Both the position numbers and the translations under genes were made by a program. Shown piece after piece: positions 17,692-26,635 of a stretch of DNA of 64,000 nucleotides. Positions within the stretch are counted from its first letter, which is position 1. Each line of letters starts with the position of its first letter. Source of the stretch: CAUZIZ01 sp965218775. Its GTDB lineage: Bacteria > Acidobacteriota > UBA6911 > RPQK01 > JAJDTT01. The notes under the pieces were generated by a model. The model was given only the letters and a program-made list of their open reading frames with translations, made no database searches and was not told the DNA's origin. Location: assembly GCA_965218775.1 (NCBI GenBank), contig CBDCLS010000004.1, positions 372,001 through 436,000 on the forward strand, in the 5' to 3' direction.

Positions 17692-18180
17692 GATTTCCCC
17701 TTTGGAACGCCCGCCTGGTCGAGCCGGGCGACGAAGCTCGGTTTGCGGGCGTGGCCGTCTCGGATGTCACCGAGGCGTCTTTTGTACTTCGCCGCCACTG
17801 AATGGGTAACGGCCGGACGTCTGAATGTCGTCGCCGGAGTTCCCGGTCCAGCGCAGGCTCCCAGCATTCAGCGATCAGTCCTTGGTACGCAACTTAGTTG
17901 TACTTTGTAGCGCCTTTCGGCGCATATCTCAACCAGATCGTCGTCGCTCATTGAACACAGGAGATTCTTGGAGTACTTTCGTCGCGTTGTGTCGTTCCTC
18001 GAGCACGCCAAGAAGCGGTGGTCGAAGGGAGGAAGCCGATGAGGAGCCGAGCGGCCGCGCCGATCGCGGGCACCTGGTTTACCTTTCAGCATTGTGACGA
18101 AGTATTCAGGATCCTCCTTCCAGATCTGTGGTGGGGTGTGTTCAACCTTAGAGGGGTCCTTTCTCCTTCCCTGATAACAG
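17692..18180. other. Gap without recognised gene
   Basis: Only short frames without plausible products are seen. This gap leads into the second MITE copy and starts a roughly 1.5-kb accessory stretch that ends at the IS4-family element. Confidence 0.5.
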
Positions 18181-18371
18181 TAAGGGTCTGCGCAGAAATA
18201 ACTTGGTAGAATTGGCGCTCAGATTTGCGCCAGATTTGGCCGCGAACGATTGAGCGAAACCGCAGGCGTAGCCGGGTCTACGTTGAGGATTTCGCGATTG
18301 AGGAGCGGCCGAAGATGGTGTGAAAATGAGATGCCAAAATGCCAAGTTATTTTTGCGCAGACCCTAAGGGT
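18181..18371. mobile_element. MITE family 1, copy 2
   Basis: 191 bp, the same orientation and length as the copy at 11252-11442 and almost identical to it. Its ends are inverted repeats beginning TAAGGGTCTGCGCA on the left and ending TGCGCAGACCCTAAGGGT on the right. The flanking DNA on both sides is unrelated to that of copy 1. There is no coding capacity for a transposase. Confidence 0.75.
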
Positions 18372-19265
18372 ATAGGGAGGAGACACCCTTTGTTCGAGAC
18401 CAGTTTGAGAGAAAGGAAGGGAGAAGGAAAGACCTTCGTCTGTCGGGATGATGACCTTCCTTCATCCCACTCTAACGATACAGATACTGCAATCAGACGA
18501 CTCCCAGTTCACGTACCACGCGTTGATCTTAGAGGTCAGGGATCTGTCGTGTTGAACTCTTGCGCAGTTTCTTGTCTCTCGGACCAGAGACCAAAAGGGA
18601 CGTCGGAGAGCCCCATGGACCAACATCCTGAAACGGTACTATGCTGATCAGTATACACTGGTTCGGCTCCGGCGGCATAATCAATGAAACTCGTTTGCCA
18701 GCCGCTAATCACGGAGTCTCTTCGCCGATCTCTGCTTAGGTCTTATACGGGCAAGCGGGAAACTATGCCGACCGATATACGCATTGTTGAACGTCTCTTT
18801 GGAATGGACATGACACACCGCGGCTTGTGACCGTATATCCTAGGTAACCATGGTGTACTCACCCCTCGACACAATTATTGTGGGCGAGGCCCACTATGAC
18901 GTCCGCGTGCGCGTCTACGACAGCTTCGGTGAGGAAGCGTTTCGTCTCCAGTTCGAGCAGACCTCGGCGGGGACGAACAAGGGTGCTGTAGCCGACTGCG
19001 GCCACCCCGTTAGGGAGAAGCAAAAGGCGTCACGGCGCAGGCATGGCAGGTGAGTGCCAGCATTTTCTGGATGGAGACTGAGAAATGGTCGCGCCTGCAC
19101 GCTTTACTTCCCGGTTCGCGTTTCTCCGCTCCTCTCGTTTCCGCTGTTAGCGCCCTCACAGGATCTCGACCCCTGGCTCCTCATTCATCCCCCACCCCAC
19201 CTCATTTCAACCTCCTTTGGCCTGATTCCACCCTTGTTCTAGAATCGCACCAAGAACCAAATGGT
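18372..19265. other. Gap without recognised gene
   Basis: 894 bases with no recognisable product on either strand. A 67-codon frame at 18850-19053 (DTIIVGEAHYDVRVRVYD and onward) is the longest; it has no family resemblance I can name and may be a gene scrap. Base composition is lower in GC than the catabolic genes around it. Confidence 0.4.
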
Positions 19266-19274
19266 ATTAATTAT

Positions 19275-20608
19275 CACTGCTGTCCGGTTTAGATTGTAGA
19301 GATCGTCTATAAGTTACATGGGTATAGTAGGTTGCGACGAGGAAGGGGTGTGACGCATTTGAATTTTCGTGGCTTCTCCTTGGCCCCGTACCCAGACGGT
19401 CAGAGGCGTAGTCCAGTCTCTGGCCATGAACCCAAGACGAACGATTTTTGCCCAGCTGATGGAGGGGATTCACCGGGAACAGTTCCAGCGCTGTGTCGAG
19501 CGTTACGGAGGAGACCGCCGGGTGCGCCGCTTCTCGTGCCGGAACCAGTTTCTGGCCATGGCCTTCGCGCAGTTGACGTACCGGGAGAGCTTGCGGGACA
19601 TCGAGGCCTGCCTGCGCTCCCGAAGCGAGCTGCTCTATTCGCTGGGATTTCGCGGGGAGGTGGCCCGCAGCACCCTGGCCGAAGCCAACGAAACACGGGA
19701 CTGGCGTATCTACGCCGACTTGGCGCAGAAGCTCATTGTCAAAGCCAGACGCCTGTATGCCAACGAGCAACTCGGTCTGGAGCTGGGGGAGACAGTCTAT
19801 GCCTTCGACTCGACCACCATCGACCTGTGCTTGAGCTTGTTTCCCTGGGCCCACTTTCGCAAGCGCAAGGGCGCCATCAAACTGCACACCCTGCTGGACT
19901 TGCGGGGTCCGATCCCCACCGTCATCGAGATCACCCAGGGAAAGTGCCACGACGTCAACCTGTTGGATTCCCTCGTCATCGAGCCCGGTGCCTTTTACGT
20001 CATGGACCGGGGTTATCTCGACTTTGCTCGTCTGCATGTCGTTCATCAAGCTTGCGCCTACTTTGTGATTCGGGCCAAGAAGAATCTCCGCTTTACTCGC
20101 TACACCTCTCGAGCACGGACCGATCAGCCCGGAGTTCGCAGCGATCACACCGGGCGCTTGGCCTTGCCAAAATCTCGGCAAGACTATCCAGAGCACTTGC
20201 GAAGAGTTCGCTTCTTCGACGCTCCCACCAACAAATCTCTCGTCTTCCTGACGAACAATTTCACCCTTCCGGCCCTCAGCGTCGCCTCCCTCTACAAACT
20301 CCGCTGGCAGGTGGAGCTGTTCTTCAAGTGGATCAAGCAGCACCTGCGAATCAAGACCTTCTACGGCACCTCCGACAATGCCGTTCGCACCCAGATCTGG
20401 ATTGCTGTCTGCGTTTACCTCCTCATCGCAATCCTGAAAAAGGAACTCAAGCTTCCCCAAAGTCTACACAGTATTCTGCAGGTTTTGAGCGTGACCGCAT
20501 TCGAGAAAGTTCCCATTTATCAACTACTTATGAGACCTAGCTTGCAGGAAGCCCACAGTCCTAGCTCTAACCAGTTGACTCTATGGGACTTATAACCGGA
20601 CACTAGTG
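19275..20608 (+). mobile_element. Intact IS4-family insertion sequence
   Basis: 1334 bp. The left end CACTGCTGTCCGGTT and the right end (reverse complement CACTAGTGTCCGGTT) are 15-bp inverted repeats with two mismatches. Both are flanked by the same 9-bp direct repeat ATTAATTAT, at 19266-19274 and 20609-20617, which is a target-site duplication within the IS4-family range. It holds one complete transposase gene. Perfect duplication and intact coding indicate a recent insertion, placed just upstream of the FMN reductase gene. Confidence 0.92.
19426..20595 (+). CDS. IS4-family DDE transposase
   Basis: 389 aa from ATG 19426. The N-terminal domain (TIFAQLMEGIHREQFQRCVE, FAQLTYRESLRDIEACL) is of the DUF4372 type common in IS4-family transposases. 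The catalytic DDE core follows: YAFDSTTIDLCLSLFPWA (first D), FYVMDRGYLDFARLH (second D), and YKLRWQVELFFKWIKQHLRI, which carries the Y-(2)-R-(3)-E-(6)-K signature of the family. All three acidic residues are present, so the protein looks functional. Its stop codon lies close to the right inverted repeat. Confidence 0.93.
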   Translation: MNPRRTIFAQLMEGIHREQFQRCVERYGGDRRVRRFSCRNQFLAMAFAQLTYRESLRDIEACLRSRSELLYSLGFRGEVARSTLAEANETRDWRIYADLAQKLIVKARRLYANEQLGLELGETVYAFDSTTIDLCLSLFPWAHFRKRKGAIKLHTLLDLRGPIPTVIEITQGKCHDVNLLDSLVIEPGAFYVMDRGYLDFARLHVVHQACAYFVIRAKKNLRFTRYTSRARTDQPGVRSDHTGRLALPKSRQDYPEHLRRVRFFDAPTNKSLVFLTNNFTLPALSVASLYKLRWQVELFFKWIKQHLRIKTFYGTSDNAVRTQIWIAVCVYLLIAILKKELKLPQSLHSILQVLSVTAFEKVPIYQLLMRPSLQEAHSPSSNQLTLWDL

Positions 20609-20641
20609 ATTAATTATAATTAGCCAGAGAGGAGACTACGG

Positions 20642-21271
20642 ATGAATCAGCCTACAGAAGACCCGATTCACATCGTTGGGATGAGCGGCAGCCTCAGGAG
20701 TGGCAGCTATACTCGCGCCGCCTTGCGCCTGGCTCTGCAGGGTGCCGAAGAGGTCGGCGCCACGATCCGACTGCTCGATCTGAGGCAGTACAACTTGGTG
20801 TTTTGCGACGGTAAGGAGGATGAGAGCGACTATCCCGAAGATGTCTTCAGGCTGCGAAAGGAGGTCGAGGAGGCAGATGGCCTTATTCTGGCGACCCCGG
20901 AGTACCATGGCAGCTACAGCGGGGTACTCAAGAACGCCCTGGACCTTATGGGCTTCAAGGAGATCGAGGGCAAGATGATCGGTCTGGTTGGCGTGTCTGG
21001 TGGGGTGTTGGGAGCCATCAACGCCCTGAACGGCCTGCGAACCGTCGGCCGAGCCCTGCATGCCTGGGTCATTCCCGAACAGACTTCGGTCCCCGAGGCC
21101 TGGAAGGTTTTTGATGAGCAAGGGAACGCCAACAATGAAGCCCTGGCTGATCGATTGAAGCAAGTGGGACGCCAGGTCACACGCTTCACTTACCTGCACA
21201 CTTCCGAGAAGGCGATGGAGTTTCTCAGGCTCTGGGAGGGTGCGCCGGTGAACCCTGGTGGCCAGCAATAG
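20642..21271 (+). CDS. NADPH-dependent FMN reductase family protein
   Basis: 209 aa; AGAGAGGAG lies about 10 bases before the ATG. The N-terminal phosphate-binding loop GMSGSLRSGSYTRAALRL and the segment ADGLILATPEYHGSYSGVL (the second flavin-binding loop) define the flavodoxin-like FMN reductase family, which transfers electrons from NAD(P)H to flavin, quinones or metals. It is cytoplasmic, and full length. It lies 24 bp downstream of the right target duplication of the IS, which may have separated it from its promoter. An AhpD-like gene follows after 40 bp, so the two probably form an operon concerned with redox stress. Confidence 0.88.
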   Translation: MNQPTEDPIHIVGMSGSLRSGSYTRAALRLALQGAEEVGATIRLLDLRQYNLVFCDGKEDESDYPEDVFRLRKEVEEADGLILATPEYHGSYSGVLKNALDLMGFKEIEGKMIGLVGVSGGVLGAINALNGLRTVGRALHAWVIPEQTSVPEAWKVFDEQGNANNEALADRLKQVGRQVTRFTYLHTSEKAMEFLRLWEGAPVNPGGQQ

Positions 21272-21311
21272 GCCACTCGGGAACGCTGCAAGTTACAACA
21301 GGAGGTAGAAG

Positions 21312-21850
21312 ATGCGGGTAGAGGTCGATCCGGAACGGGTCAGGCAGGTCTTCTCCAGGTTCAGTGGGTCGCCTGCTTTCGCGGAGAGCGGGGCGCTCCT
21401 GGATCGTGGCGAGGCGCCGGTCGAGATGCTGCAGGCACTTTCTCTTCGTCCCGAAATACTGCAGGTTCTGGGACAGATGGGCGAAGGTGTGTACCCCGGC
21501 GGAATCCTGGATCGCCCTCTGAAGGAAAAGGTGATCCTGAAGGAAACGGCTGTCAGTTCTGTGCGGACTCACATCGTGCCGTCATGCGGATGATCGGGAT
21601 CCCCGAGCCCCAGATCGAGGAGCTGGAGGCAGCCGCCAATCTCAGCCAACGCGAGGAGCTCGCGCTTCAGTACACTCAGGCGATGATGCAGGATTCCAAC
21701 CGAATCGACGACGCCTTGTTCGCCCGTCTGAAGCAGGTCTTCTCAGACGAGGAGATCGTGGAGCTGAGCTTCTTGATCGGCTACATCAATCTGCTGAACC
21801 TGTTCAACAACGCTCTCCAGGTCTCCTACCGGGGCGAATACGGCGGCTGA
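21312..21850 (+). pseudogene. AhpD-like/carboxymuconolactone decarboxylase-family protein, frameshifted
   Basis: AGGAGG precedes the ATG. Frame 1 reads RVEVDPERVRQVFSRFSG to LKEKVILKE and then ends early at about 21593. The rest lies in another frame, where the key motif appears as GCQFCADSHRAVMRMIG, followed by IPEPQIEELEAAANLSQREE and FLIGYINLLNLFNNALQV. The CxxC and the downstream His are those of AhpD-type alkylhydroperoxidases. The total length of 539 nt is one short of a multiple of three, and the slip lies near 21540-21552; a few residues usually found between ILK and NGC also seem missing. Either a deletion has inactivated the gene or the assembly has an error here. Confidence 0.85.
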
Positions 21851-22458
21851 GCAGCACTTCCATGATTTGTGATAGCCGGGACCCGATCTTACGAACTGCG
21901 TCCAATTCGATCGAAATTGAACGACCGCTTTCGCCTGAGGCTGTGTGAAAAGTCCAAAACCTCTTTGATTTAGGGGTCTCTTTACCCTTCCTACGACGGA
22001 GATCGTGGCTTACACGCGATCCTATGAAGTCAAAATTTCAAATCCGAAATCATGAATGACTTTTCACACAGCCTCGCCTAAAAGCAGCCACTCAGATTTT
22101 CCCCGCAGACGCTCGAATGAAAGGCCGCTAACGGCCGACAAGCGGACAGTCACATTCCCCCCGGAAACGTAGAATAAACTTGCCCCAGACGGCTAGGAGC
22201 TGTCAGTTTCCAGGCAGGGCGTTGTGCGTCCAAGTGCCTTGCCGCTCTTGGCCCAAAATCCCAGGTCGAACTCCATCGGCCCAGGCATTCTTGACAAAGC
22301 CAGGACGACGAAATACTCTTTTTTCAATCTCCCATATTTGAGAGTTGACCTTGGGGCGCCATGAGAAGTGTCCAGCTCTCTCTTCTCTCGTCTCTATTAG
22401 TCTCGCCTATTCAGTACTCTCTTTGAACGCGGATTCTCCGGGAAAGCTGCGCAGACCC
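21851..22458. other. Convergent gap with MITE and palindromic repeat
   Basis: Holds MITE copy A and the palindrome it interrupts, then about 380 bases (22080-22458) in which I see a second repeat-like stretch (22081-22150, resembling 24655-24720) but no gene. The flanking genes point towards each other. Confidence 0.55.
21937..22075. mobile_element. MITE family 2, copy A
   Basis: 139 bp bounded by perfect 18-bp inverted repeats GAGGCTGTGTGAAAAGTC. The 4-bp sequence GCCT occurs on both sides (21933-21936 and 22076-22079), a likely target duplication. As far as I can compare by eye it is identical, in inverted orientation, to 47166-47304. There is no coding capacity. Removing it restores a palindrome of the dispersed intergenic family, with CGACCGCTTTC on the left and CTAAAAGCAGCC on the right, so it sits in the loop of that palindrome. 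Confidence 0.88.
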
Positions 22459-24000
22459 TTAGCGGAAGCGAATCGAATACAGATCCGCGTCCTTCATCTG
22501 GACCTTGAGGCGGACCGTCTTCCCGGTCCACTTGCCGAGATCACTTCCGTCCTTCCAGTGGACCACCTGCTCGATGCGGTCGCCGTAGATCTCGGGACAG
22601 TCCTCCAGCGTGCGCCCCCCGACGGGCCTGGAGAGCTCGTCCTGCAGCTCCACCCGGATGGAACCCGCCGCCGAGGTGGAATAGTTCAGGACCAGCTCCC
22701 GCCCAGCGAAGGTGAAGGGACGGGTCAAAAAGCTACCCCCACCATAGTCGGCGTGGATGGAGGCGAAGCCGTCCAATCTCATGACATGCCGACGAAGTCT
22801 GCAGGTGGGCAGCTTGTAGTGCTCGCCCAGGTAGATGGACATCTCCTCGGGCCCCGTCTGCAGAATCCCCCAGGCCGTCATGTTGTTCCGGTTACCCCAA
22901 TTCCCCTGATCCAGGCTGGGTCGGACGAAGGCCTCGCGGAAAGTGCGTTCGAAGGTGTTGCCGTCCCGGCTGGTGATGAGGATCGCGTCCGAGACGCCTC
23001 CGAAGAGGGCGATCCGGTAGTACTCCTCCAGGGATTGCCCACTCAGCTTGGCCCGGCGCTTCTCCGCCTCCAGGCGTTTCTCGTTTTCGGGCTTGTGCAG
23101 GTCCTTCCAGTAGTCCTGGAAGACCGCTTCATCAGCGTGGCGGACGATCCGGGTGGGAAGGAAACGCTTGGGGAACCCAACATACAGATGGGGTGCCCGG
23201 AAATAGGGGGTGATGGCGTTGGTGTAGAAGTGCTCGAGAGGAGCGTCCTGATAATCCAGCCACTTCCCCTCGGTCCAGTTGACGAAGTCGGTGGAGGTGG
23301 CCGTCTTGATGCCCCGAACCCCGGTCCACTTCTCCGTCACGCCTTCGGGTCGGACGAAGTCCCGGTAGAAGGCCACGTACTGGTTCCGCAAGGGGTCCCA
23401 GAAACCCAGGTTCTGGGAGTCGAAGGCGCCGTCGCTGATGACTGGCTCCTCCTGCAGCTTCTTCCAGTGGATGCCATCGGCCGAGACCAGGGCCAGGAGG
23501 GGCCCGCCGGCCAGCGCTTTGTACCGGTGCTCGGGGAGCGCCACCGGATTGGAGTCCTTGAAGGGGGCAAAGTTGTGGGACCCTCGTTCGGTCCAGATGA
23601 TGTTGTTCTCCTTGGACCCTTTCCAGGTATGGATGCCCAGGGTGGGACGTCGCCAGTGGATGCCGTCGCTGGACTCGGCCAGGCACGTAACCTGGTCGGG
23701 TTCATCCAGGCCCACTCCCCGGTAGTACATCCGGAACTTGTCGCCGTCCTGGAAGACGGTCACGTAGGTCGAGTACTCCCCTTCCCAGGGCCGGTCGAAG
23801 TCCATCGCAACCTCGGCTGGTCGCGGCCGATGCAGTGCCAGCCTCAGGTTGTCCTTCCGTGCCAGGAGCCAATCGTCCACGAAGGGCTCCGCCCGCGTGC
23901 CGATGTGGCGAACGCCCTCGGGCTGGGACGCAGGCACCAGGACGAACAGCGACAGGGACAAGGCGGTCCAGACAACGACGTCTCGGCATGGTCTTCTCAT
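22459..24000 (-). CDS. Exported five-bladed-propeller hydrolase-like protein, paralogue 1
   Basis: 513 aa. ATG 24000 is chosen: GGGAGGAATC lies just upstream and a signal peptide follows (VVVWTALSLSLFVLVPAS). The fold looks like the GH32/GH43 type of propeller: EPFVDDWLL near the mature start, DRPWEGEYSTYVTVFQDGDK, FRMYYRG, CLAESSDGIHWRRPTLG, NLGFWDPLRNQYVAFYRDF and APHLYVGFPKRF. The C-terminus is a small beta domain ending in DADLYSIRFR. Two paralogues in the window (25018 and 42672) share the first and last motifs. Glycosidase activity is inferred only from the fold; no catalytic triad can be confirmed by eye. Confidence 0.75.
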   Translation of the reverse strand: MRRPCRDVVVWTALSLSLFVLVPASQPEGVRHIGTRAEPFVDDWLLARKDNLRLALHRPRPAEVAMDFDRPWEGEYSTYVTVFQDGDKFRMYYRGVGLDEPDQVTCLAESSDGIHWRRPTLGIHTWKGSKENNIIWTERGSHNFAPFKDSNPVALPEHRYKALAGGPLLALVSADGIHWKKLQEEPVISDGAFDSQNLGFWDPLRNQYVAFYRDFVRPEGVTEKWTGVRGIKTATSTDFVNWTEGKWLDYQDAPLEHFYTNAITPYFRAPHLYVGFPKRFLPTRIVRHADEAVFQDYWKDLHKPENEKRLEAEKRRAKLSGQSLEEYYRIALFGGVSDAILITSRDGNTFERTFREAFVRPSLDQGNWGNRNNMTAWGILQTGPEEMSIYLGEHYKLPTCRLRRHVMRLDGFASIHADYGGGSFLTRPFTFAGRELVLNYSTSAAGSIRVELQDELSRPVGGRTLEDCPEIYGDRIEQVVHWKDGSDLGKWTGKTVRLKVQMKDADLYSIRFR

Positions 24001-24637
24001 GATTCCTCCCGGGATTCTTCCGGCTTCCAATTTAAGCACTCCCAGCCGGCAAAGGACATGGTCTTTCTGTAGGTCGGGGCATTTCACATTTCTCCTAGTA
24101 CCACGCGCAGATCACGACTTTCCTCGATTGTCCCGTTTCCCCATGGCTCTCGGGAGATGCCCGCAGCATAGGGCCTGGAGGCTGAATTCAGGTTCTGGAC
24201 TCACCGGAACATAGCGGGACAGATTCGGTGTTTGGGTTGGCCTGACACCCCGGCACCCCCTCGAAGTGAGGAGTGGCAGTGGAAAGAGGGTAGCGGGGAT
24301 CTAGCGAGACACGCACATCAACCGTTTTGCCCCCCGGTTCAAGCTCCAAGGAGTCTGAAGAAGCTGTGGCTTATGGCAAACTACTAATATGTTAACAGTA
24401 CGAATTAGCTGGCAGTAGCAAGCACCCCCACCCCCCTCGATCGGGGGAGCGCCTTATTTGGAGGGTACGGGGGGTAGTTTTCTCCAATCTCAGCGCAGTC
24501 CCTTCGACGTTTCCACGGGGAACTTGAATGACCGCTTCTTAGGGGTGGGTGCGGATTCCAATCAGATCGAACGGCGGCGTGATAGTGCCAATCTGACTTC
24601 AAGAACGGTGTCAGAGTAGATCGCTCCTGAAGGACCG

Positions 24638-24720
24638 GTTCCGCCTATAAGCGGCCAGTCAAATTTTCCCCGCAGACGTTCGAATGAAGGGCCGCTAACG
24701 GGCCAAAGCGGACATCGAAT
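24638..24720. repeat. Dispersed intergenic palindromic repeat
   Basis: Contains the imperfect palindrome GACCGGTTCCGCCTATAAGC and its arm GGCCAGTC, followed by a stretch very similar to 22081-22150 (TTTTCCCCGCAGACG, then GGCCGCTAACGG). It belongs to the same family as the copies at 28289, 33033, 37095, 40256, 47348 and 55302. Confidence 0.7.
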
Positions 24721-24838
24721 TGAACCTGAATCGTGTTCCTATTCGCCCGCGAAGGCTTCAATTTCTACCAATAGGGCCGGAAGTACCAGTCGATTCACAC
24801 CGAGCAACCCTACAATACGGAGGTCCAGTTACTCCCCC

Positions 24839-24884
24839 GTCGGCACCAGTCACTTGAGTTCTTCGAACCAGTTGAGGACGACCT
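24839..24884 (-). pseudogene. 3' scrap of a kinase/TolB gene
   Basis: On the minus strand it reads VLNWFEELK then a stop. About 45 bases closely resemble the 3' end of the kinase gene at 44391-44440, which encodes VVLNWFEELKRLVPTE. Nothing upstream in the same frame continues the protein, so it is a leftover of a lost paralogue or the product of a small duplication. Confidence 0.5.
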
Positions 24885-25017
24885 GACGTCAGGTCGTCAC
24901 GTGATGCAGAATAGAAAGCACCGATCTCCCAGAATAAAAGAATCTCGCTAACAGCATCTTCCCGGGTGCTGGAATCGCCCATCCGAAGCGGTCATGCTAT
25001 TAACAAAGGAGGGCACG

Positions 25018-26589
25018 ATGGAGGTTTCTTCCCACAATCGAAGACTACTGTTTCTCTCGGTCCTGATCTTATGTGCCGTCGGAGTTCCTGCGCTGGCGGG
25101 GGTGGCAAGCACGCTGAAGATCGGCACTCGAAAGCAGCTGTTCATCGATGACTTTCTGATCCAGTCCGTGCGGCACGCCCGCCAGGTGATGAACCCGGCC
25201 GTGAAGCATCCCGACAATCCCGTCCTCAGGAGGGATCGTCCTTGGGAGGGCAATTTTCTGAACGTGGGCTACGTCGTCTACGATGAGGAAGATGGGCTCT
25301 TCAAGATGTGGTACAGCTCGCGGCAGATCACGGCCCGACCGGTGGAGCGCCCTTTGAAGAGAGGGGAAAGGATGATCCGCGCCGCGGAGTACGAGGAGAC
25401 GGACTCCCGGCGCTGCTACGCCGTATCCCGCGACGGGGCCAACTGGGAGAAGCCCGATCTGGGGCTGGTCACCCTCCAGGGATCCACCCGGAACAACATC
25501 CTGCCGGCAGAGCCCCGGGTGGGCTACCTCATCCTGGACCCTCGCGAGGAGGATCCCTCGCGGCGGTACAAGGGTTTCGTGCGGAGGGGCACCACCTCCA
25601 CCCCCGGCATGCAGCTGGACCTGTACACCTCACCCGATGGGCTGAAGTGGACCGCCTACGAGGGAAACCCGGTCCTGGACACCTCTCCCCGGGTGGGCCG
25701 CTGGGGCCCCACCAGCCTGATGGGTTGGGATCCGATCCGCAAGAAGTACGCCGTCCACATGGAAAGCTGTGCCCACTCCCGGTGCCCCCGGGGGATCCGG
25801 GTCATCGGGAGGGCCGAGAGCCCGGACATGATCCAGTGGACGGGCGCCGAGACCATCGTGGTGCCCGATGAGAAGGACTACCCCGACACCCAGTTCTACG
25901 GGATGTCGGTGGCAGCCTACGAGGACTACTACATCGGCATGCTGAGGATCTTCCGGACCAACAGCCTGCACATCTCTCCCGAGCTGGTGTGGAGCCGGGA
26001 CGGGATCCACTACCGGCGGCCCTACCGGGAGCCGGCGTTCATCGCCCTGGGGGCCAACGGCAGCTTCGACGACGGCTGCGTCTACGCCCGGCCCCCCCTG
26101 GCCCATGAAGACAGGATCCTGATCTACTACACGGGCACCAACTGGGTCCACGGCGTCCTGGACCTGTTGAGGGAAGAGAATCCGGCCACGGCGATCGGTC
26201 TGGCCACCCTGCCGGCGGACGGGTTCGTCTCCGTGGACGCGGGTCCGGCCGAGCCCTCCTATCCGGTCGAGGGACACCCCTTGCGCCAGGGCGAGCTGGT
26301 GACCCGGGCCTTCTCCTTCCAGGGGGATGCTCTGCAGGTGACGTTCCAGGCCTCCGAGAAGGGATCGGCGGGAGTGGCGGAGGAGACGGAGGTCCGGGTG
26401 GAGCTTCTGGACGGGCAGCACGTGCCCCTGGCCGGTTTCATCGCCGGACAGGCGGACCCGCTGGAGAAGAGCGGGACCCACCGGGTGAGCTGGGGGGGAA
26501 GGAGCCAGGTGGGCAAACTGGAGGGTCAGGCGATCCGGATTCGATTCCTGTTTCAGAACGCCAAGCTCTACTCGTTTCAGTTTCGCTAG
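25018..26589 (+). CDS. Exported five-bladed-propeller hydrolase-like protein, paralogue 2
   Basis: 523 aa. ATG 25018 follows AAAGGAGGGCACG; the ATG at 24994 lacks such a site. A signal peptide covers about residues 1-28 (LLFLSVLILCAVGVPALAG). Shared family features: QLFIDDFLI near residue 40, DRPWEGNFLNVGYVVYDEED, FKMWYSS, CYAVSRDGANWEKPDLGL, DLYTSPDGLKWTAYEGNPVL and a C-terminal beta domain ending NAKLYSFQFR. It diverges from paralogue 1 and carries longer loops. The GC content is notably high in this gene. A role in carbohydrate turnover is inferred from the fold and from the adjacent oxidoreductase. Confidence 0.75.
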   Translation: MEVSSHNRRLLFLSVLILCAVGVPALAGVASTLKIGTRKQLFIDDFLIQSVRHARQVMNPAVKHPDNPVLRRDRPWEGNFLNVGYVVYDEEDGLFKMWYSSRQITARPVERPLKRGERMIRAAEYEETDSRRCYAVSRDGANWEKPDLGLVTLQGSTRNNILPAEPRVGYLILDPREEDPSRRYKGFVRRGTTSTPGMQLDLYTSPDGLKWTAYEGNPVLDTSPRVGRWGPTSLMGWDPIRKKYAVHMESCAHSRCPRGIRVIGRAESPDMIQWTGAETIVVPDEKDYPDTQFYGMSVAAYEDYYIGMLRIFRTNSLHISPELVWSRDGIHYRRPYREPAFIALGANGSFDDGCVYARPPLAHEDRILIYYTGTNWVHGVLDLLREENPATAIGLATLPADGFVSVDAGPAEPSYPVEGHPLRQGELVTRAFSFQGDALQVTFQASEKGSAGVAEETEVRVELLDGQHVPLAGFIAGQADPLEKSGTHRVSWGGRSQVGKLEGQAIRIRFLFQNAKLYSFQFR

Positions 26590-26635
26590 GCTTTCCGCGA
26601 ACCTTGCCTGGACCTACCCACTGTTCGAGTCCCTT

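Larger units (their letters stand above)
24001..25017. other. Divergent gap with repeats and a kinase-gene scrap
   Basis: About 1 kb between two divergent propeller paralogues. It holds two members of the dispersed palindromic repeat (around 24475-24545 and 24638-24720) and a 45-base scrap of a kinase/TolB gene at 24839-24884. No complete gene is seen. Promoters for both neighbours should lie at its two ends. Confidence 0.55.

Noticed and set aside
18850..19053. 67-codon frame (DTIIVGEAHYDVRVRVYD...)
   Set aside because: No ribosome-binding site or known family; may be a gene scrap but cannot be supported.
22345..24072. 575-codon plus-strand open frame opposite propeller paralogue 1
   Set aside because: Composition (Gly, Val, Leu, Gln, Asp rich, no motifs) is that of an antisense shadow of a GC-rich gene; the minus-strand protein has clear family motifs, signal peptide and ribosome-binding site.
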